A DNA stretch of 64,000 bases from Pseudomonas viridiflava (GCF_900591205.1 NZ_UUPU01000001.1:186001-250000), one strand, 5' to 3'; numbered from the stretch's first letter, positions 9,554-19,251 are shown. Notes: a model not told the origin generated them from the letters alone. Numbers and translations: made by a program.

Positions 9554-10197
9554 TGCTGGCACCCGTCATCTCTCTGCGTCCGGTGATTCGCCAGACACAC
9601 GGTGAAACCCCGCTGGCGCTCTCCGATATCCTCGAAGACGGCGTGAACCTTGCGCTGTGGCAGCGCCAGTTGCCTTTGCACATTGCCGAATTCGGCGCGT
9701 TGCTGGTGGCGCTCAATGAGCCGTTGGCCGAATCCCTGGTGATCGAGCTGAACCGCGAAGATGCCGAGCCAAACTTGCAGGGTTTTGCGGCCAGTTGTCG
9801 CGATCTTGAAGGCTATGAAGGGTTTATCGCCGATGTTTCGTGGCTGGTCAGCGCGTTTGCCTGCCTGCTCGGTGCCAAGCGTATCGGCGTGCGTTTGCGC
9901 CTGTTGGATAAGGCCATGTGCCCGCGTTTTCACGTGGACCACGTGCCGGTGCGGCTGATCACCACCTACGCCGGAATTGGCAGCCAATGGCTGCGCGAAG
10001 GCGTGATGGACCGCCGCAAGCTCAGTCAGCCGGACGCTGAACCCAGCGAGCGCATCGAGCAAATCCGATGCGGCGAAGTGGCCTTGCTCAAAGGCACAAA
10101 ATGGCACGGTAATGAAGGCTATGGCCTGATCCATCGTTCGCCAGCGCTGCAGGCGGATGAGCGCCGCTTGATCCTGACGCTGGATTGGTTGGCATAA
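9553..10197 (+). CDS. DUF1826 protein, possible dioxygenase-like fold
   Basis: 214 residues, matching the DUF1826 family often found beside COG0523 genes. The most conserved part is CPRFHVDHVPVRLITTY. I see H127-x-D129, then H185 (KWHG), H194 (LIHRSP) and R204/R205 (DERRL). The order HxD, distant His, then Arg 10-11 residues later is what Fe(II)/2-oxoglutarate oxygenases show. That link is my inference and not an established assignment. It overlaps the zigA stop by one base and is followed after 32 bp by a second COG0523 gene. Confidence 0.8.
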
Positions 10198-10229
10198 CCG
10201 GGTAGGATCAAGCTCTTTACACGGCCCGA

Positions 10230-11204
10230 ATGATGCCTTCGATGCTGCAGAACATTCCCACTCACGTGATTGCCGGGCCCCTGGGCGCCGGCAAGACCAG
10301 CTTGATCAAGCACCTGCTCGCCCAACGCCCGGCCAACGAGCGCTGGGCGGTGTTGATCAACGAGTTCGGGCAGATCGGCCTGGACGCCGCATTGCTGACC
10401 CAGGATGACGACGGCATTGCCCTGGGTGAAGTTGCGGGCGGCTGCCTGTGTTGTGTGAATGGTGCGCCGTTCCAGGTAGGGCTTGGCCGCCTGCTGCGTA
10501 AGGCCAAGCCTGATCGGTTGTTTATTGAGCCCTCGGGTCTGGGGCACCCGGCGCAGTTGCTCAAGCAACTGCGCGAAGCGCCCTGGCAGAACGTGCTGGC
10601 GGTTCAACCGTGCGTGCTGGTGCTGGATGCCCAGGCGCTGGCGGCGGGCAAGCCCTTGCCTGAGGCGCAGCGCGAAACCTTGGCCAGCGCCGGGCTGCTG
10701 CTGTTGAACAAGGATGAAGCGCTGGATGCCGCGCAGCGCCAGGCCATCGAACGGCAATTACCGGATTGCCCGGTGTACTGGACCCGCCAGGCGCAATTGC
10801 CGCTCGACCGGTTGCCAGGCTTGAGCGCGCAGGGCCGCACTGCTGTGGATAACTTCGAGGTGCCCAAAGGCTTGGCGCAGATGCCGGCCATGTGGAGTGA
10901 TCCCGCGTTGCCCATTTGTCTCAGTCAGGCTCAGGAGGGTGGTTGGAGCATCGGCTGGCGCTGGCATCCGAGCCAACAGTTCGATACCCGGCGCCTGCAT
11001 CACTGGCTGGCAAGCCTTGATTGGCGCCGCGCCAAGCTGGTTATCCACAGCACCGAGGGCTGGATGTCCGCCAACGCTGTGGATAACAGCCCACTGGCCT
11101 GGCAACCCAGCGAATGGCGCCGCGATTCGCGTATTGAATTGATCTTCAGCGCACCACAGGACGTGGGCGCATTGCAGGCCGCGCTGGCAGCCTGCCGTCA
11201 GTGA
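10230..11204 (+). CDS. Second COG0523 GTPase, putative metallochaperone
   Basis: 324 residues, shorter than zigA. Walker A is GPLGAGKTS, the metal motif is GGCLCC (C72, C74, C75), followed by FIEPSGLGHP. The C-terminal CobW_C-like part is small and has few His residues. It probably continues the dksA2 transcript (32-bp gap, no terminator seen). Two tandem ATGs open the frame and a third lies four codons in; no strong ribosome site distinguishes them. It converges on a DUF3301 gene, and the ends overlap by 7 bp. The gene carries three perfect TTATCCACA sequences, described separately. Confidence 0.85.
   Translation: MMPSMLQNIPTHVIAGPLGAGKTSLIKHLLAQRPANERWAVLINEFGQIGLDAALLTQDDDGIALGEVAGGCLCCVNGAPFQVGLGRLLRKAKPDRLFIEPSGLGHPAQLLKQLREAPWQNVLAVQPCVLVLDAQALAAGKPLPEAQRETLASAGLLLLNKDEALDAAQRQAIERQLPDCPVYWTRQAQLPLDRLPGLSAQGRTAVDNFEVPKGLAQMPAMWSDPALPICLSQAQEGGWSIGWRWHPSQQFDTRRLHHWLASLDWRRAKLVIHSTEGWMSANAVDNSPLAWQPSEWRRDSRIELIFSAPQDVGALQAALAACRQ
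10844..11086. other. Three perfect DnaA boxes inside a COG0523 gene
   Basis: TTATCCACA occurs at 11041-11049 on the plus strand, and its complement TGTGGATAA at 10844-10852 and 11078-11086. The last two boxes face each other 28 bp apart. In a 64-kb GC-rich window fewer than one chance hit is expected. Whether DnaA binds here is unknown. Confidence 0.5.
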
Positions 11205-11593
11205 CGGTTCTTGGTGGCGTGGTCCTGACGCCACTGGCTCAGTTCGATCACCTCAGCGCTGGGCAGTGGCGTCTTGATCTCGAACGGGTAGGGCGCCAGT
11301 TCAATCTGCGCGCTATGGGCACCAAATTGGGTGATGGTCCCCGGATGACGGGTCTCGCCGGTTACCGTGAATTCAAAATTGTAGACCCGCGCCAGGCGCC
11401 GCCGACCGTTGGCGTCTTTCACAAAACCGATGCGCTTTAGTGCCACCGCGCCGTCGAGCAATTCGATATCGAGCTTGGCGCAATGCTGCTTGACCCGCTC
11501 CAGCGCCCGTTCGCGCAGGCCGTGGTTGTGCCATACCCAGGCGGCACCGGTCGCCAGCAGCATCAACACGAAGATGTTTCCCAGGGTCAGCAT
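11198..11593 (-). CDS. DUF3301 membrane-anchored protein
   Basis: 131 residues. One N-terminal membrane helix (LGNIFVLMLLATGAAWVW) is followed by a basic helix (GLRERALERVKQHC) and a soluble beta-rich domain ending in a His/Asn/Arg tail. This matches DUF3301, a family of unknown role in gammaproteobacteria. The ATG at 11593 has GGAG about 9 bp upstream. The open frame extends much further 5' but runs antisense through pdxY, so I rejected the longer form. Confidence 0.75.
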   Translation of the reverse strand: MLTLGNIFVLMLLATGAAWVWHNHGLRERALERVKQHCAKLDIELLDGAVALKRIGFVKDANGRRRLARVYNFEFTVTGETRHPGTITQFGAHSAQIELAPYPFEIKTPLPSAEVIELSQWRQDHATKNRH

Positions 11594-11710
11594 GCGATGA
11601 ACTCCAACAAAGTGAGAGCAGCTTAACTGTGTCGCTGGTCTGTCGTATAGGCTGCGTTTAGTCGCATACTGCGCGGCCAGAATTTCAACGGCTTTACGGA
11701 AATCTCCCGC

Positions 11711-12583
11711 ATGAAACGCACACCTCATCTGCTTGCGATCCAGTCTCATGTGGTCTTTGGCCACGCCGGAAACAGCGCCGCCGTGTTCCCCATGCAGCGG
11801 GTCGGGGTAAATGTCTGGCCGCTGAACACTGTGCAGTTCTCCAACCACACTCAGTATGGACAGTGGGCGGGCGAAGTGTTGGCGCCACAGCAGATTCCCG
11901 CACTGGTGGAAGGCATTGCCGCGATTGGCGAGCTGGGCAACTGCGACGCGGTGCTGTCCGGCTACCTCGGCAGTGCCGACCAGGGGCGGGCGATTCTGAC
12001 CGGTGTGGCGCGGATCAAGGCCATCAACCCCAAGGCCCTGTACCTGTGCGACCCGGTGATGGGCCATCCGGAAAAGGGCTGCATCGTGCCCCAGGAAGTC
12101 AGCGATTTTCTGTTGGACGAGGCGGCCGCCATGGCGGATTTCCTGTGCCCCAACCAGCTGGAACTGGACAGCTTTGCCGGGCGCAAGCCGCAATCGCTGT
12201 TCGATTGCCTGGCGATGGCCAAGGCCCTGCTGGCACGCGGGCCTAAGGCGGTGCTGGTCAAACACCTGGATTACCCGGGCAAGCTGCCGGACGGTTTCGA
12301 GATGCTGCTGGTAACTGCTGATGGCAGCTGGCACTTGCGCCGGCCGCTGTTGGCATTCCCGCGTCAGCCGGTGGGCGTGGGCGACCTGACTTCAGGGTTG
12401 TTCCTGGCGCGGGTGCTGTTGGGCGACAGCCTGTTGGCAGCCTTCGAGTTCACCGCGGCGGCGGTGCATGAGGTGCTGCTGGAAACCCAAGCCTGCGCCA
12501 GCTACGAGCTGGAACTGGTGCGGGCGCAGGATCGGATTGCTCATCCTCGCGTACGCTTTGAGGCCACGCCGATCGGTCTCTAA
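11711..12583 (+). CDS. pdxY: Pyridoxal kinase
   Basis: 290 residues, PfkB-like ribokinase fold. It phosphorylates pyridoxal to pyridoxal 5'-phosphate in the B6 salvage route. The N-terminal motif is [18 protein letters not shown], and the ATP and catalytic motif is [12 protein letters not shown] near residues 220-230, with the catalytic Asp in GVGD. Length is normal for PdxY. It diverges from the DUF3301 gene. A REP pair follows its stop. Confidence 0.92.
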   Translation: MKRTPHLLAIQSHVVFGHAGNSAAVFPMQRVGVNVWPLNTVQFSNHTQYGQWAGEVLAPQQIPALVEGIAAIGELGNCDAVLSGYLGSADQGRAILTGVARIKAINPKALYLCDPVMGHPEKGCIVPQEVSDFLLDEAAAMADFLCPNQLELDSFAGRKPQSLFDCLAMAKALLARGPKAVLVKHLDYPGKLPDGFEMLLVTADGSWHLRRPLLAFPRQPVGVGDLTSGLFLARVLLGDSLLAAFEFTAAAVHEVLLETQACASYELELVRAQDRIAHPRVRFEATPIGL

Positions 12584-12598
12584 CCTCACAAAACCGAA

Positions 12599-12687
12599 TG
12601 TGGGGGCGGGCTTGCCCGCGATAGCGGTGGTTCAGTCAGTACCTGTGTTACTGACAGATCGCTATCGCGGGCAAGCCCGCTCCCACA
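12599..12687. repeat. REP pair between pdxY and a thioesterase gene
   Basis: Two inverted REP units start TGTGGGGGCGGGCTTGCCCGCGATAGC and end with the complementary GCTATCGCGGGCAAGCCCGC and TCCCACA. Each unit also has an internal GCGGGC/GCCCGC hairpin. It lies between convergent genes. Confidence 0.9.
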
Positions 12688-12722
12688 GTTGATTCGGTTT
12701 ATGTCCCGGAATTTTCGGATTT

Positions 12723-13199
12723 TCAGCCTTTGATTTCCTGGTAACGCTTCTCCAGCTCCTGGCGAATCTGCCGACGTTGCTGGGCCTGCACGAACCGGCG
12801 CTTGTCTTCACTGTTGTGCGGTTGCAGCGGTGGCACGGTGGCCGGTTTGCGCTGATCGTCCACGGCCACCATGGTGAAGAAGCAGCTGTTGGTATGGCGC
12901 ACCGAGCGCTCGCGGATGTTTTCGGTCACCACCTTGATGCCAACTTCCATCGACGTATTGCCGGTGTAGTTGACCGACGCGAGGAAGGTCACCAGCTCAC
13001 CGACATGGATCGGCTCGCGAAAAATCACCTGGTCTACCGACAACGTCACCACATAGCGGCCGGCATAACGGCTCGCGCAGGCGTAGGCCACTTCGTCGAG
13101 GTACTTGAGCAGGGTGCCGCCGTGGACATTGCCTGAGAAGTTAGCCATGTCAGGGGTCATCAATACCGTCATCGACAGCTGGGCGTTTCCGGGTTCCAT
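12723..13199 (-). CDS. Acyl-CoA thioesterase, hotdog fold (YciA/BACH-like)
   Basis: 158 residues. The hotdog core and the conserved active-site segment NFSGNVHGGTLLKYLDE are visible near residues 20-36, with N20, H26 and D35 as likely catalytic residues. Such enzymes hydrolyse acyl-CoA to free acid and CoA in the cytoplasm. The C-terminal 30 residues form a charged helix (QAQQRRQIRQELEKRYQE). Chain-length preference cannot be read from sequence. Confidence 0.85.
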   Translation of the reverse strand: MEPGNAQLSMTVLMTPDMANFSGNVHGGTLLKYLDEVAYACASRYAGRYVVTLSVDQVIFREPIHVGELVTFLASVNYTGNTSMEVGIKVVTENIRERSVRHTNSCFFTMVAVDDQRKPATVPPLQPHNSEDKRRFVQAQQRRQIRQELEKRYQEIKG

Positions 13200-13493
13200 A
13201 GCACACTCACGGGTTTGTAGGCATTGGTTGGGGAGGCACCTCTGCGGGTGCTGGAATCTTTTGCAGCGCCATCCCTAACGGGACGCCGGTGGGCGGCTTG
13301 CCGTCACGCCCACGCCGATCTGTTTCCATATATTGCACCGGCTTTCTGCCGGAAGTCGCGGTGTTAACCTTCAAAAGCCCATCTCAGGGCATTTCTTACG
13401 ATCTAGGCAGACTTTTCCTTCCGCTCTTTGCGACCGAACAAAGGCGCGCGCGGAAGTGGGAAAAGCGCCAGTACCCTCAAGGAGCCCCTCGCC

Positions 13494-15257
13494 ATGCACG
13501 CCATCAGCTTTATCCAGGACCTGGCCGTGATCATGCTGGTGGCAGGGGTGGTCACCATCCTGTTTCACCGCCTCAAGCAGCCCGTGGTGCTGGGCTACAT
13601 TGTCGCCGGGTTCATCATCGGCCCGCATACGCCGCCGTTCGGCCTGATCCACGACGAAGACACCATCAAGACCCTGGCCGAGCTTGGGGTGATCTTCCTG
13701 ATGTTCTGCCTGGGCCTGGAGTTCAGCCTGCGCAAGCTGTTCAAGGTCGGCGCCACGGCGTTTATCGCAGCGTTCCTGGAAATCATCCTGATGATCTGGA
13801 TCGGCTACGAAATCGGCCGCTGGTTCGACTGGAACACCATGGACTCGCTGTTCCTTGGCGCGATCCTGGCGATTTCCTCGACCACCATCATTGTGAAGGC
13901 ACTCAATGACCTGAAGATGAAAAACCAGCGCTTCGCCCAACTGATTTTTGGCGTGCTGATCGTCGAGGACATCCTCGGTATCGGCATCATCGCCCTGCTG
14001 TCGAGCATTGCCGTCAGTGGCACGGTCAGCTCCGGCGAGGTGTTCTCCACGGTCGGCAAGCTCTCGCTGTTCATGATCGTCGCGCTGGTTATCGGGATAT
14101 TGCTGGTGCCGCGGTTGCTGGCGTATGTGGCCAAATTCGAAAGCAACGAGATGCTGCTGATCACCGTACTCGGCCTGTGTTTCGGTTTCTGCCTGCTGGT
14201 GGTCAAACTCGAATACAGCATGGTGCTGGGCGCCTTCCTGATTGGCGCGATCATGGCCGAATCCCGGCAGTTGGTGAAGATCGAGCGCCTGATCGAGCCG
14301 GTTCGCGACATGTTCAGTGCGATTTTTTTCGTCGCCATCGGCTTGATGATCGACCCGCAGATCCTGCTGCAATACGCCTGGCCGATCGCGGTGATTACCG
14401 TGGCGGTGGTGCTGGGCAAGATGTTGTCTTGCGGCCTGGGCGCCTTTATCGCCGGTAATGATGGCCGCACCTCACTGCGTGTGGGCATGGGGCTGTCACA
14501 GATTGGCGAATTTTCCTTCATCATCGCCGCGCTGGGCATGACCTTGCAGGTGACCAGCGACTTCCTCTATCCGGTAGCCGTGGCGGTGTCGGCGATTACC
14601 ACCCTGCTCACGCCGTACCTGATTCGCGGTGCCGACCCGCTGTCGTTGAAGATTGCGGCGGTCATGCCCAAGCGCATGAGCCGAGTGTTCGGGATGTATG
14701 GCGAATGGCTGCGCAGTATTCAGCCGCAGGGCGAGGGCGCCATGCTGGCGTCGATGATCCGCAAGATCATCCTGCAAGTGGGGGTGAACCTGGCGCTGGT
14801 GGTGGCGATCTTCTTCGGCGGCAGCTTTTTTGCGGCGCGTATCGGTGGGTATCTGGAAGGCTGGATCAGTGATCCAAGCTGGCAGAAGGCGTTGATCTGG
14901 GGTGGAGCGCTGTTGTTGTCGCTGCCGTTCCTGATTGCGGCGTACCGCAAGCTCAAGGCGCTGTCGATGTTGCTGGCGGAGATGAGCGTGAAGCCGGAAA
15001 TGGCCGGGCGCCATACTCAGCGTGTGCGACGGGTGATCGCGGAACTGATTCCGATTTTGTCGCTGCTGGTGATTTTCCTGCTATTGGCAGCCTTGTCGGC
15101 CAGTATCCTGCCGACCAACAAGTTGCTGGTGCTGATTGCCGTGGTCACGGCAGCGGTGGCGGCGGTGCTCTGGCGGTGGTTCATCCGCGTGCATACGCGG
15201 ATGCAGGTCGCCTTGCTGGAGACGCTGGATAACCATAAGGATACGCCGGAGCACTAA
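13494..15257 (+). CDS. Kef-type cation:proton antiporter (CPA2)
   Basis: 587 residues. The start at 13494 follows a GGAG site at 13481-13484; an earlier in-frame ATG lacks one. The N-terminal 390 residues hold about twelve membrane segments of the CPA2 family, with the Asp of LIVEDILGI as the probable ion-binding residue. A further cluster of membrane helices lies at 430-560. There is no C-terminal RCK/TrkA_N domain of the kind that gates KefB/KefC by glutathione, so gating must differ. It should exchange K+ or Na+ for protons at the inner membrane. Confidence 0.88.
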   Translation: MHAISFIQDLAVIMLVAGVVTILFHRLKQPVVLGYIVAGFIIGPHTPPFGLIHDEDTIKTLAELGVIFLMFCLGLEFSLRKLFKVGATAFIAAFLEIILMIWIGYEIGRWFDWNTMDSLFLGAILAISSTTIIVKALNDLKMKNQRFAQLIFGVLIVEDILGIGIIALLSSIAVSGTVSSGEVFSTVGKLSLFMIVALVIGILLVPRLLAYVAKFESNEMLLITVLGLCFGFCLLVVKLEYSMVLGAFLIGAIMAESRQLVKIERLIEPVRDMFSAIFFVAIGLMIDPQILLQYAWPIAVITVAVVLGKMLSCGLGAFIAGNDGRTSLRVGMGLSQIGEFSFIIAALGMTLQVTSDFLYPVAVAVSAITTLLTPYLIRGADPLSLKIAAVMPKRMSRVFGMYGEWLRSIQPQGEGAMLASMIRKIILQVGVNLALVVAIFFGGSFFAARIGGYLEGWISDPSWQKALIWGGALLLSLPFLIAAYRKLKALSMLLAEMSVKPEMAGRHTQRVRRVIAELIPILSLLVIFLLLAALSASILPTNKLLVLIAVVTAAVAAVLWRWFIRVHTRMQVALLETLDNHKDTPEH

Positions 15258-15286
15258 CTATTGCGGTATGGGGTGAGCGAGCTTGT

Positions 15287-15417
15287 TGTGGCGAGCGAGC
15301 TTGCTCGCGTTGGAGTGCGCAGCAGTCCCAAAAAGCTCACCTCGCCACACCTGAAAGAACCCATGTGGCGGGGTGGGGCTGCTTCGCAGCCCAACTCGAG
15401 CAAGCTCGCTCGCCACA
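15287..15417. repeat. REP-like inverted pair (GTGGCGAGCGAGCTTGCTCG class)
   Basis: Outer arms TGTGGCGAGCGAGCTTGCTCG and CGAGCAAGCTCGCTCGCCACA are inverted copies about 90 bp apart. It lies downstream of the antiporter gene and converges on the SUKH gene. A second example of this class is at 40476-40570. Confidence 0.85.
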
Positions 15418-15462
15418 GAAGCACCCTGACCACAAGGGCCCGTGCGCCACAGAGAGCGGTGC

Positions 15463-15870
15463 TTAGCTTTCCAGCCAGACGTCCCGCGCCCAGTGCCACA
15501 CCGATTCCCAGGTTTCTTCGGTCACCAGTTCTTCTTCGCCGGACCACAGCACCACGGTGCCGTCTTCTTCGACGCAATAGTAATCATCGCCGTCCTGGCA
15601 GATCGGAATCATGCTGCGGTCTACGCCGGCATCCCAGGCATTGGCGGCCACGTCCGGCAGGTAGGTGTGGGATTGCGGATCGGTGACGGTCACCGGCTCC
15701 AGGCTGCCGTACACCACGTCGCTGACGGTCAGCAGAAATTCGCGGAAGACAAAGGGGATGTCGATGAACAGTTGTTCCTCGATTTCCACCAGTTGGTCTT
15801 CGTCAGGCAGTTCCAGAGGAACCGGAACCGGTTCGTTGGCTTCACGCAATTGTTCGATGATTTCTTCCAC
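15463..15870 (-). CDS. SMI1/KNR4 (SUKH) family protein
   Basis: 135 residues, very acidic, starting from GTG with AGAGGA about 9 bp upstream. It has the SUKH pattern: an early helix with ELPDEDQLVEIEEQL, the IPFVFREFLL strand-helix, a Trp-rich end (WSGEEELVTEETWESVWHWA). SUKH proteins are often immunity partners of polymorphic toxins, but no toxin gene lies beside this one. Such single copies are common in Pseudomonas and may have a housekeeping role. Function unknown. Confidence 0.8.
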   Translation of the reverse strand: MEEIIEQLREANEPVPVPLELPDEDQLVEIEEQLFIDIPFVFREFLLTVSDVVYGSLEPVTVTDPQSHTYLPDVAANAWDAGVDRSMIPICQDGDDYYCVEEDGTVVLWSGEEELVTEETWESVWHWARDVWLES

Positions 15871-15950
15871 GGCCGGGATCCTCTTGCTGATGGCGCGGTT
15901 TATAGGGGCGTTTTATACAGTAGCTCGCTATAAGTGCAACCGTGAAATAG

Positions 15951-15979
15951 AAAACCCCGGACAGGTCCGGGGTTTTTTG
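15951..15979. terminator. Bidirectional intrinsic terminator
   Basis: The stem CCCCGGA/TCCGGGG with a CAGG loop is flanked by AAAA on one side and TTTTTT on the other. It mainly ends the transcript of the Tim44-domain gene that stops at 16006. Confidence 0.9.
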
Positions 15980-16005
15980 TAACCGCTTGCTCAAGCGTGC
16001 GGGTA

Positions 16006-16878
16006 TCAGCCGTTCTGGCGGATACCGGCGACCAGCCATGGCTGGTTGTCGCCTTGGGCACGTTCCATGTTCCAGCTTTCGCTGAACACTTCACCCTGGT
16101 CGAAACGCGAAGTTTTCGACACGCCGCTGAAGGTCAAAGTTGCAATGGTCTTGTCGGCGCGGTCATCCACACCTTCCAACTGTACGCGCAGGTCGTCGAT
16201 GTAGGTCGACTGGAACGCGTCGCCGATGTCGGCACGCTCGCGCTTGAGGAACTCCAGCAGTTGCGGGGTCACGAACTCGGAGATCTTGTCCATTTCGTTG
16301 GCGTCCCAGTGCTGCTGCAGGGACTGGAAGTGGCTGCGGGCCGCTTCGACGAAACGCTCTTCGTTGAACCAGGCCGGTGCGTTGATCACCGGACGGGCAG
16401 CGGCAGGCGCTGCCGAACCACCGAAGATCGACCCCATGGCTGGTTTTTGCTCGAACACTTCACGCTGCATCGGCGCGCCGGCTGGAGCCAGGTGCTCCTG
16501 CTGCTTGCGACGACGGGCAGCGATAAAGCGGAAGATCACAAAGGCGATGACCGCCAGGATCAGGATGTCGAAGATCTGCATGCCCTGGAAGCCGCCGCCC
16601 ATGAACATGGAAGCGAGCAGACCACCGGCCGCGATACCGGCCAGAGGGCCCAACCAGCGCGAAGCACCGCCGGCCTTGGCAGCGGCGCCAGCAGCACCGG
16701 CTGCGCCTGCGGTGGCGGCTGCACCGCCCGCGCCGCCGGCGGAAGGAGCCATTTGGCTGGTCTGGTGAGTCGGTGCCGAGCCCATGCTTTTGCCGCCACC
16801 GAAGCGTTTGGCGTTGGCGTCGATGCTCATCGTCAGGCCGATGCACAACGCCATGGCGATGCTAAGAAAACGTTTCAT
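16006..16878 (-). CDS. Tim44-like domain membrane protein
   Basis: 290 residues. A signal sequence (MKRFLSIAMALCIGLTMSIDANA) is followed by a low-complexity linker rich in Gly and Ala, two membrane segments near residues 80-120, and a C-terminal Tim44-like domain (about 160-290) of the NTF2/ketosteroid-isomerase fold. In mitochondria Tim44 tethers the import motor; the bacterial role is unknown, probably inner-membrane. The ATG at 16878 was chosen over 16893, which lies too close to any ribosome site. A terminator follows at 15951-15979. Confidence 0.85.
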   Translation of the reverse strand: MKRFLSIAMALCIGLTMSIDANAKRFGGGKSMGSAPTHQTSQMAPSAGGAGGAAATAGAAGAAGAAAKAGGASRWLGPLAGIAAGGLLASMFMGGGFQGMQIFDILILAVIAFVIFRFIAARRRKQQEHLAPAGAPMQREVFEQKPAMGSIFGGSAAPAAARPVINAPAWFNEERFVEAARSHFQSLQQHWDANEMDKISEFVTPQLLEFLKRERADIGDAFQSTYIDDLRVQLEGVDDRADKTIATLTFSGVSKTSRFDQGEVFSESWNMERAQGDNQPWLVAGIRQNG

Positions 16879-17067
16879 AAAGGGAATTCCCATTTGTGGA
16901 TTGCACGCGCGCCATGTTGCACAGGTGTAATGACAGTGGCTAGCGGCATAGTGTTTCGGGCTTTTGCGTAAGACCGATTCCGAAGGGTCTGTAGGACTAG
17001 TTACAGATATTGGCCCGCCACCTGTAAAAACAAGGGCGGGCCACGATCCTTCATGCAGGAAGATGTA

Positions 17068-19251
17068 TCAGATTGCTTCGAGCTTCGCGTAACCCATCAT
17101 CAGCCACTTGCTGCCTTCGGCGAAATTCACCTGCACCCGCGCCTGGGCGCCGGCGCCTTCGAAGTTGAGGATCACGCCTTCGCCGAACACCGAATGCCTG
17201 ACCTGCTGGCCAAGGCTGAACTGGGTTTGCGGAATCTCCGAGCCGGCAAACATGCTGCTGGAGTTCTGCTGCTGGCCGCCGCCGAACGGGCGGCTGACGC
17301 TGTTGGACAGGCGCACTTCCTGAATCAGACCCTTCGGCACTTCACGTACGAAACGCGACACCTTGTTGTAGGTTTCGCTGCCGTACAGGCGTCGGGTCTC
17401 GGCGTAGGTCATCACCAGGTTCTGCATCGCCCGGGTGATGCCGACATAGGCCAGGCGGCGTTCCTCTTCAAGGCGGCCGGGCTCTTCCAGGCTCATTTTG
17501 TGCGGGAACAAGCCCTCTTCCATGCCTACCAGGAACACATACGGGAACTCCAGGCCCTTGGCGCTGTGCAAGGTCATCAGCTGGATGCTGTCTTCATGCT
17601 CGTCGGCCTGGGTATCGCCGGCTTCCAGCGAGGCGTGGCCGAGGAAGGCGGCGAGCGGGGTCAGTTCTTCATCTTCCTCGGTGTTTTCGAACGCACGGGC
17701 GGCGCTGACCAATTCCTCAAGGTTTTCTACCCGGGCCTGGCCTTTCTCGCCTTTTTCCGCTTCGTGATAGGCGATCAGCCCGGACTGCTCGATCACGGTC
17801 TGGGTCATCAAATGCAGGGGCATATCCGCGCACTTGGCCGCCAGGTTCTCGATCAGCTCGACAAACACGCCCAACGCCCCGGCCGCACGGCCGGTCAGGC
17901 CCTTATTGGCGATCAGCAAGCGCATGGCTTCCCACATCGACACATCGGCGTGGCGGGCGTGGTCGCGAATGGCTTCAACGGTTTTTTCGCCGATGCCACG
18001 CGCCGGGATATTGATCACCCGCTCGAGCGCCGCATCGTTGCCACGGCCTTCGAGCAAACGCAGGTAGGCCATGGCGTTCTTGATTTCCGCACGCTCGAAG
18101 AAGCGCTGGCCGCCATAGATGCGGTACGGGATGCGCTCGCGCAACAAGGCTTCTTCCAACACCCGCGATTGGGCGTTGGAACGGTACAGAATCGCGATAT
18201 CGCTGCGCGCCAGGCCGGTTTTCAGCGCGCTTTCGATGGTTTCCACCACATAGCGGGCTTCATCGTGCTCGTTGAACGCGGCGTACAGGTTGATTGCCTC
18301 GCCTTCGCCGCCGTCGGTCCACAGTTCTTTGCCCATGCGCCCGGTGTTGTTGGCGATCAAGGCGTTGGCAGCCTTGAGAATCCCGGCGGTGGAGCGGTAG
18401 TTCTGCTCCAGGCGGATGGTGATCGCGTCCGGGAAGTCGTCGGAATACTGGTAGATGTTCTCGATTTTCGCGCCGCGCCAGCCGTAGATTGACTGGTCGT
18501 CATCGCCGACCACCATCAGGCTGTCGCCGCCCTTGGCCAGCAAACGCAGCCAGGCGTATTGCACGGCGTTGGTGTCCTGGAATTCGTCCACCAGGATATG
18601 CCGGAAGCGCTTCTGGTAATGGGCCAGCAAACCGGGGTTGTCGCGCCACAAGTCGAGGGCGCGCAGCAGCAGCTCGGAGAAGTCGATCACCCCGGCGCGC
18701 ACGCAGGCCGCCTCGTAGGCTTCATAAATGCTGCGCATGGTGGCCAGGAACAGATCGCCGCTGGCCTGGATGTGCTGCGGACGCAGGCCCTCGTCTTTCT
18801 GGCCGTTGATAAACCATTGCGCCTGGCGTGCGGGCCAGCGTTGTTCGTCCAGGCCCAGCTCGCGGATCACCCGCTTGACCAGGCGTTGCTGGTCGTCGCT
18901 GTCGAGAATCTGGAAAGTCTGGCTCAGCCCCGCTTCCTGCCAATGCGCCCGCAACAGGCGGTGCGCCAGGCCGTGGAAGGTGCCCACCCACATGCCGGCC
19001 GGGCTGATGCCCATCAACTGCTCGATGCGATGGCGCATCTCGGCAGCGGCCTTGTTGGTAAACGTCACCGACAGGATGGAATGCGGGGACGCGTTCTCGA
19101 CCTGGATCAACCAGGCGATACGGTGCACCAGCACTCGGGTTTTACCGGAGCCAGCACCGGCCAGGACCAACTGACGACCAACGGGGGCTGCTACGGCCTG
19201 GCGTTGGGCATCGTTGAGGGAGTTCAGCAAAAGGGAGAGATCATCGCGCAT
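17068..19251 (-). CDS. uvrD: DNA helicase II UvrD
   Basis: 727 residues, superfamily 1A helicase for nucleotide excision and mismatch repair. Motif I AGAGSGKT (31-38), motif II DEFQDTN, motif III GDDDQSIYGWRGA, motif V TLHSAKGLEFPYVFLVGMEE and motif VI AYVGITRAM are all present. The C-terminus ends with the RNA-polymerase-binding Tudor-like segment (GVILNFEGAGAQARVQV). A TAGAAT hexamer lies only about 8 bp upstream of the ATG, which would give an almost leaderless mRNA if it is the promoter. Confidence 0.96.
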   Translation of the reverse strand: MRDDLSLLLNSLNDAQRQAVAAPVGRQLVLAGAGSGKTRVLVHRIAWLIQVENASPHSILSVTFTNKAAAEMRHRIEQLMGISPAGMWVGTFHGLAHRLLRAHWQEAGLSQTFQILDSDDQQRLVKRVIRELGLDEQRWPARQAQWFINGQKDEGLRPQHIQASGDLFLATMRSIYEAYEAACVRAGVIDFSELLLRALDLWRDNPGLLAHYQKRFRHILVDEFQDTNAVQYAWLRLLAKGGDSLMVVGDDDQSIYGWRGAKIENIYQYSDDFPDAITIRLEQNYRSTAGILKAANALIANNTGRMGKELWTDGGEGEAINLYAAFNEHDEARYVVETIESALKTGLARSDIAILYRSNAQSRVLEEALLRERIPYRIYGGQRFFERAEIKNAMAYLRLLEGRGNDAALERVINIPARGIGEKTVEAIRDHARHADVSMWEAMRLLIANKGLTGRAAGALGVFVELIENLAAKCADMPLHLMTQTVIEQSGLIAYHEAEKGEKGQARVENLEELVSAARAFENTEEDEELTPLAAFLGHASLEAGDTQADEHEDSIQLMTLHSAKGLEFPYVFLVGMEEGLFPHKMSLEEPGRLEEERRLAYVGITRAMQNLVMTYAETRRLYGSETYNKVSRFVREVPKGLIQEVRLSNSVSRPFGGGQQQNSSSMFAGSEIPQTQFSLGQQVRHSVFGEGVILNFEGAGAQARVQVNFAEGSKWLMMGYAKLEAI

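Noticed and set aside
12599..12687. REP pairs considered as attachment sites or CRISPR repeats
   Set aside because: They are inverted pairs scattered singly, with no direct-repeat and spacer pattern.
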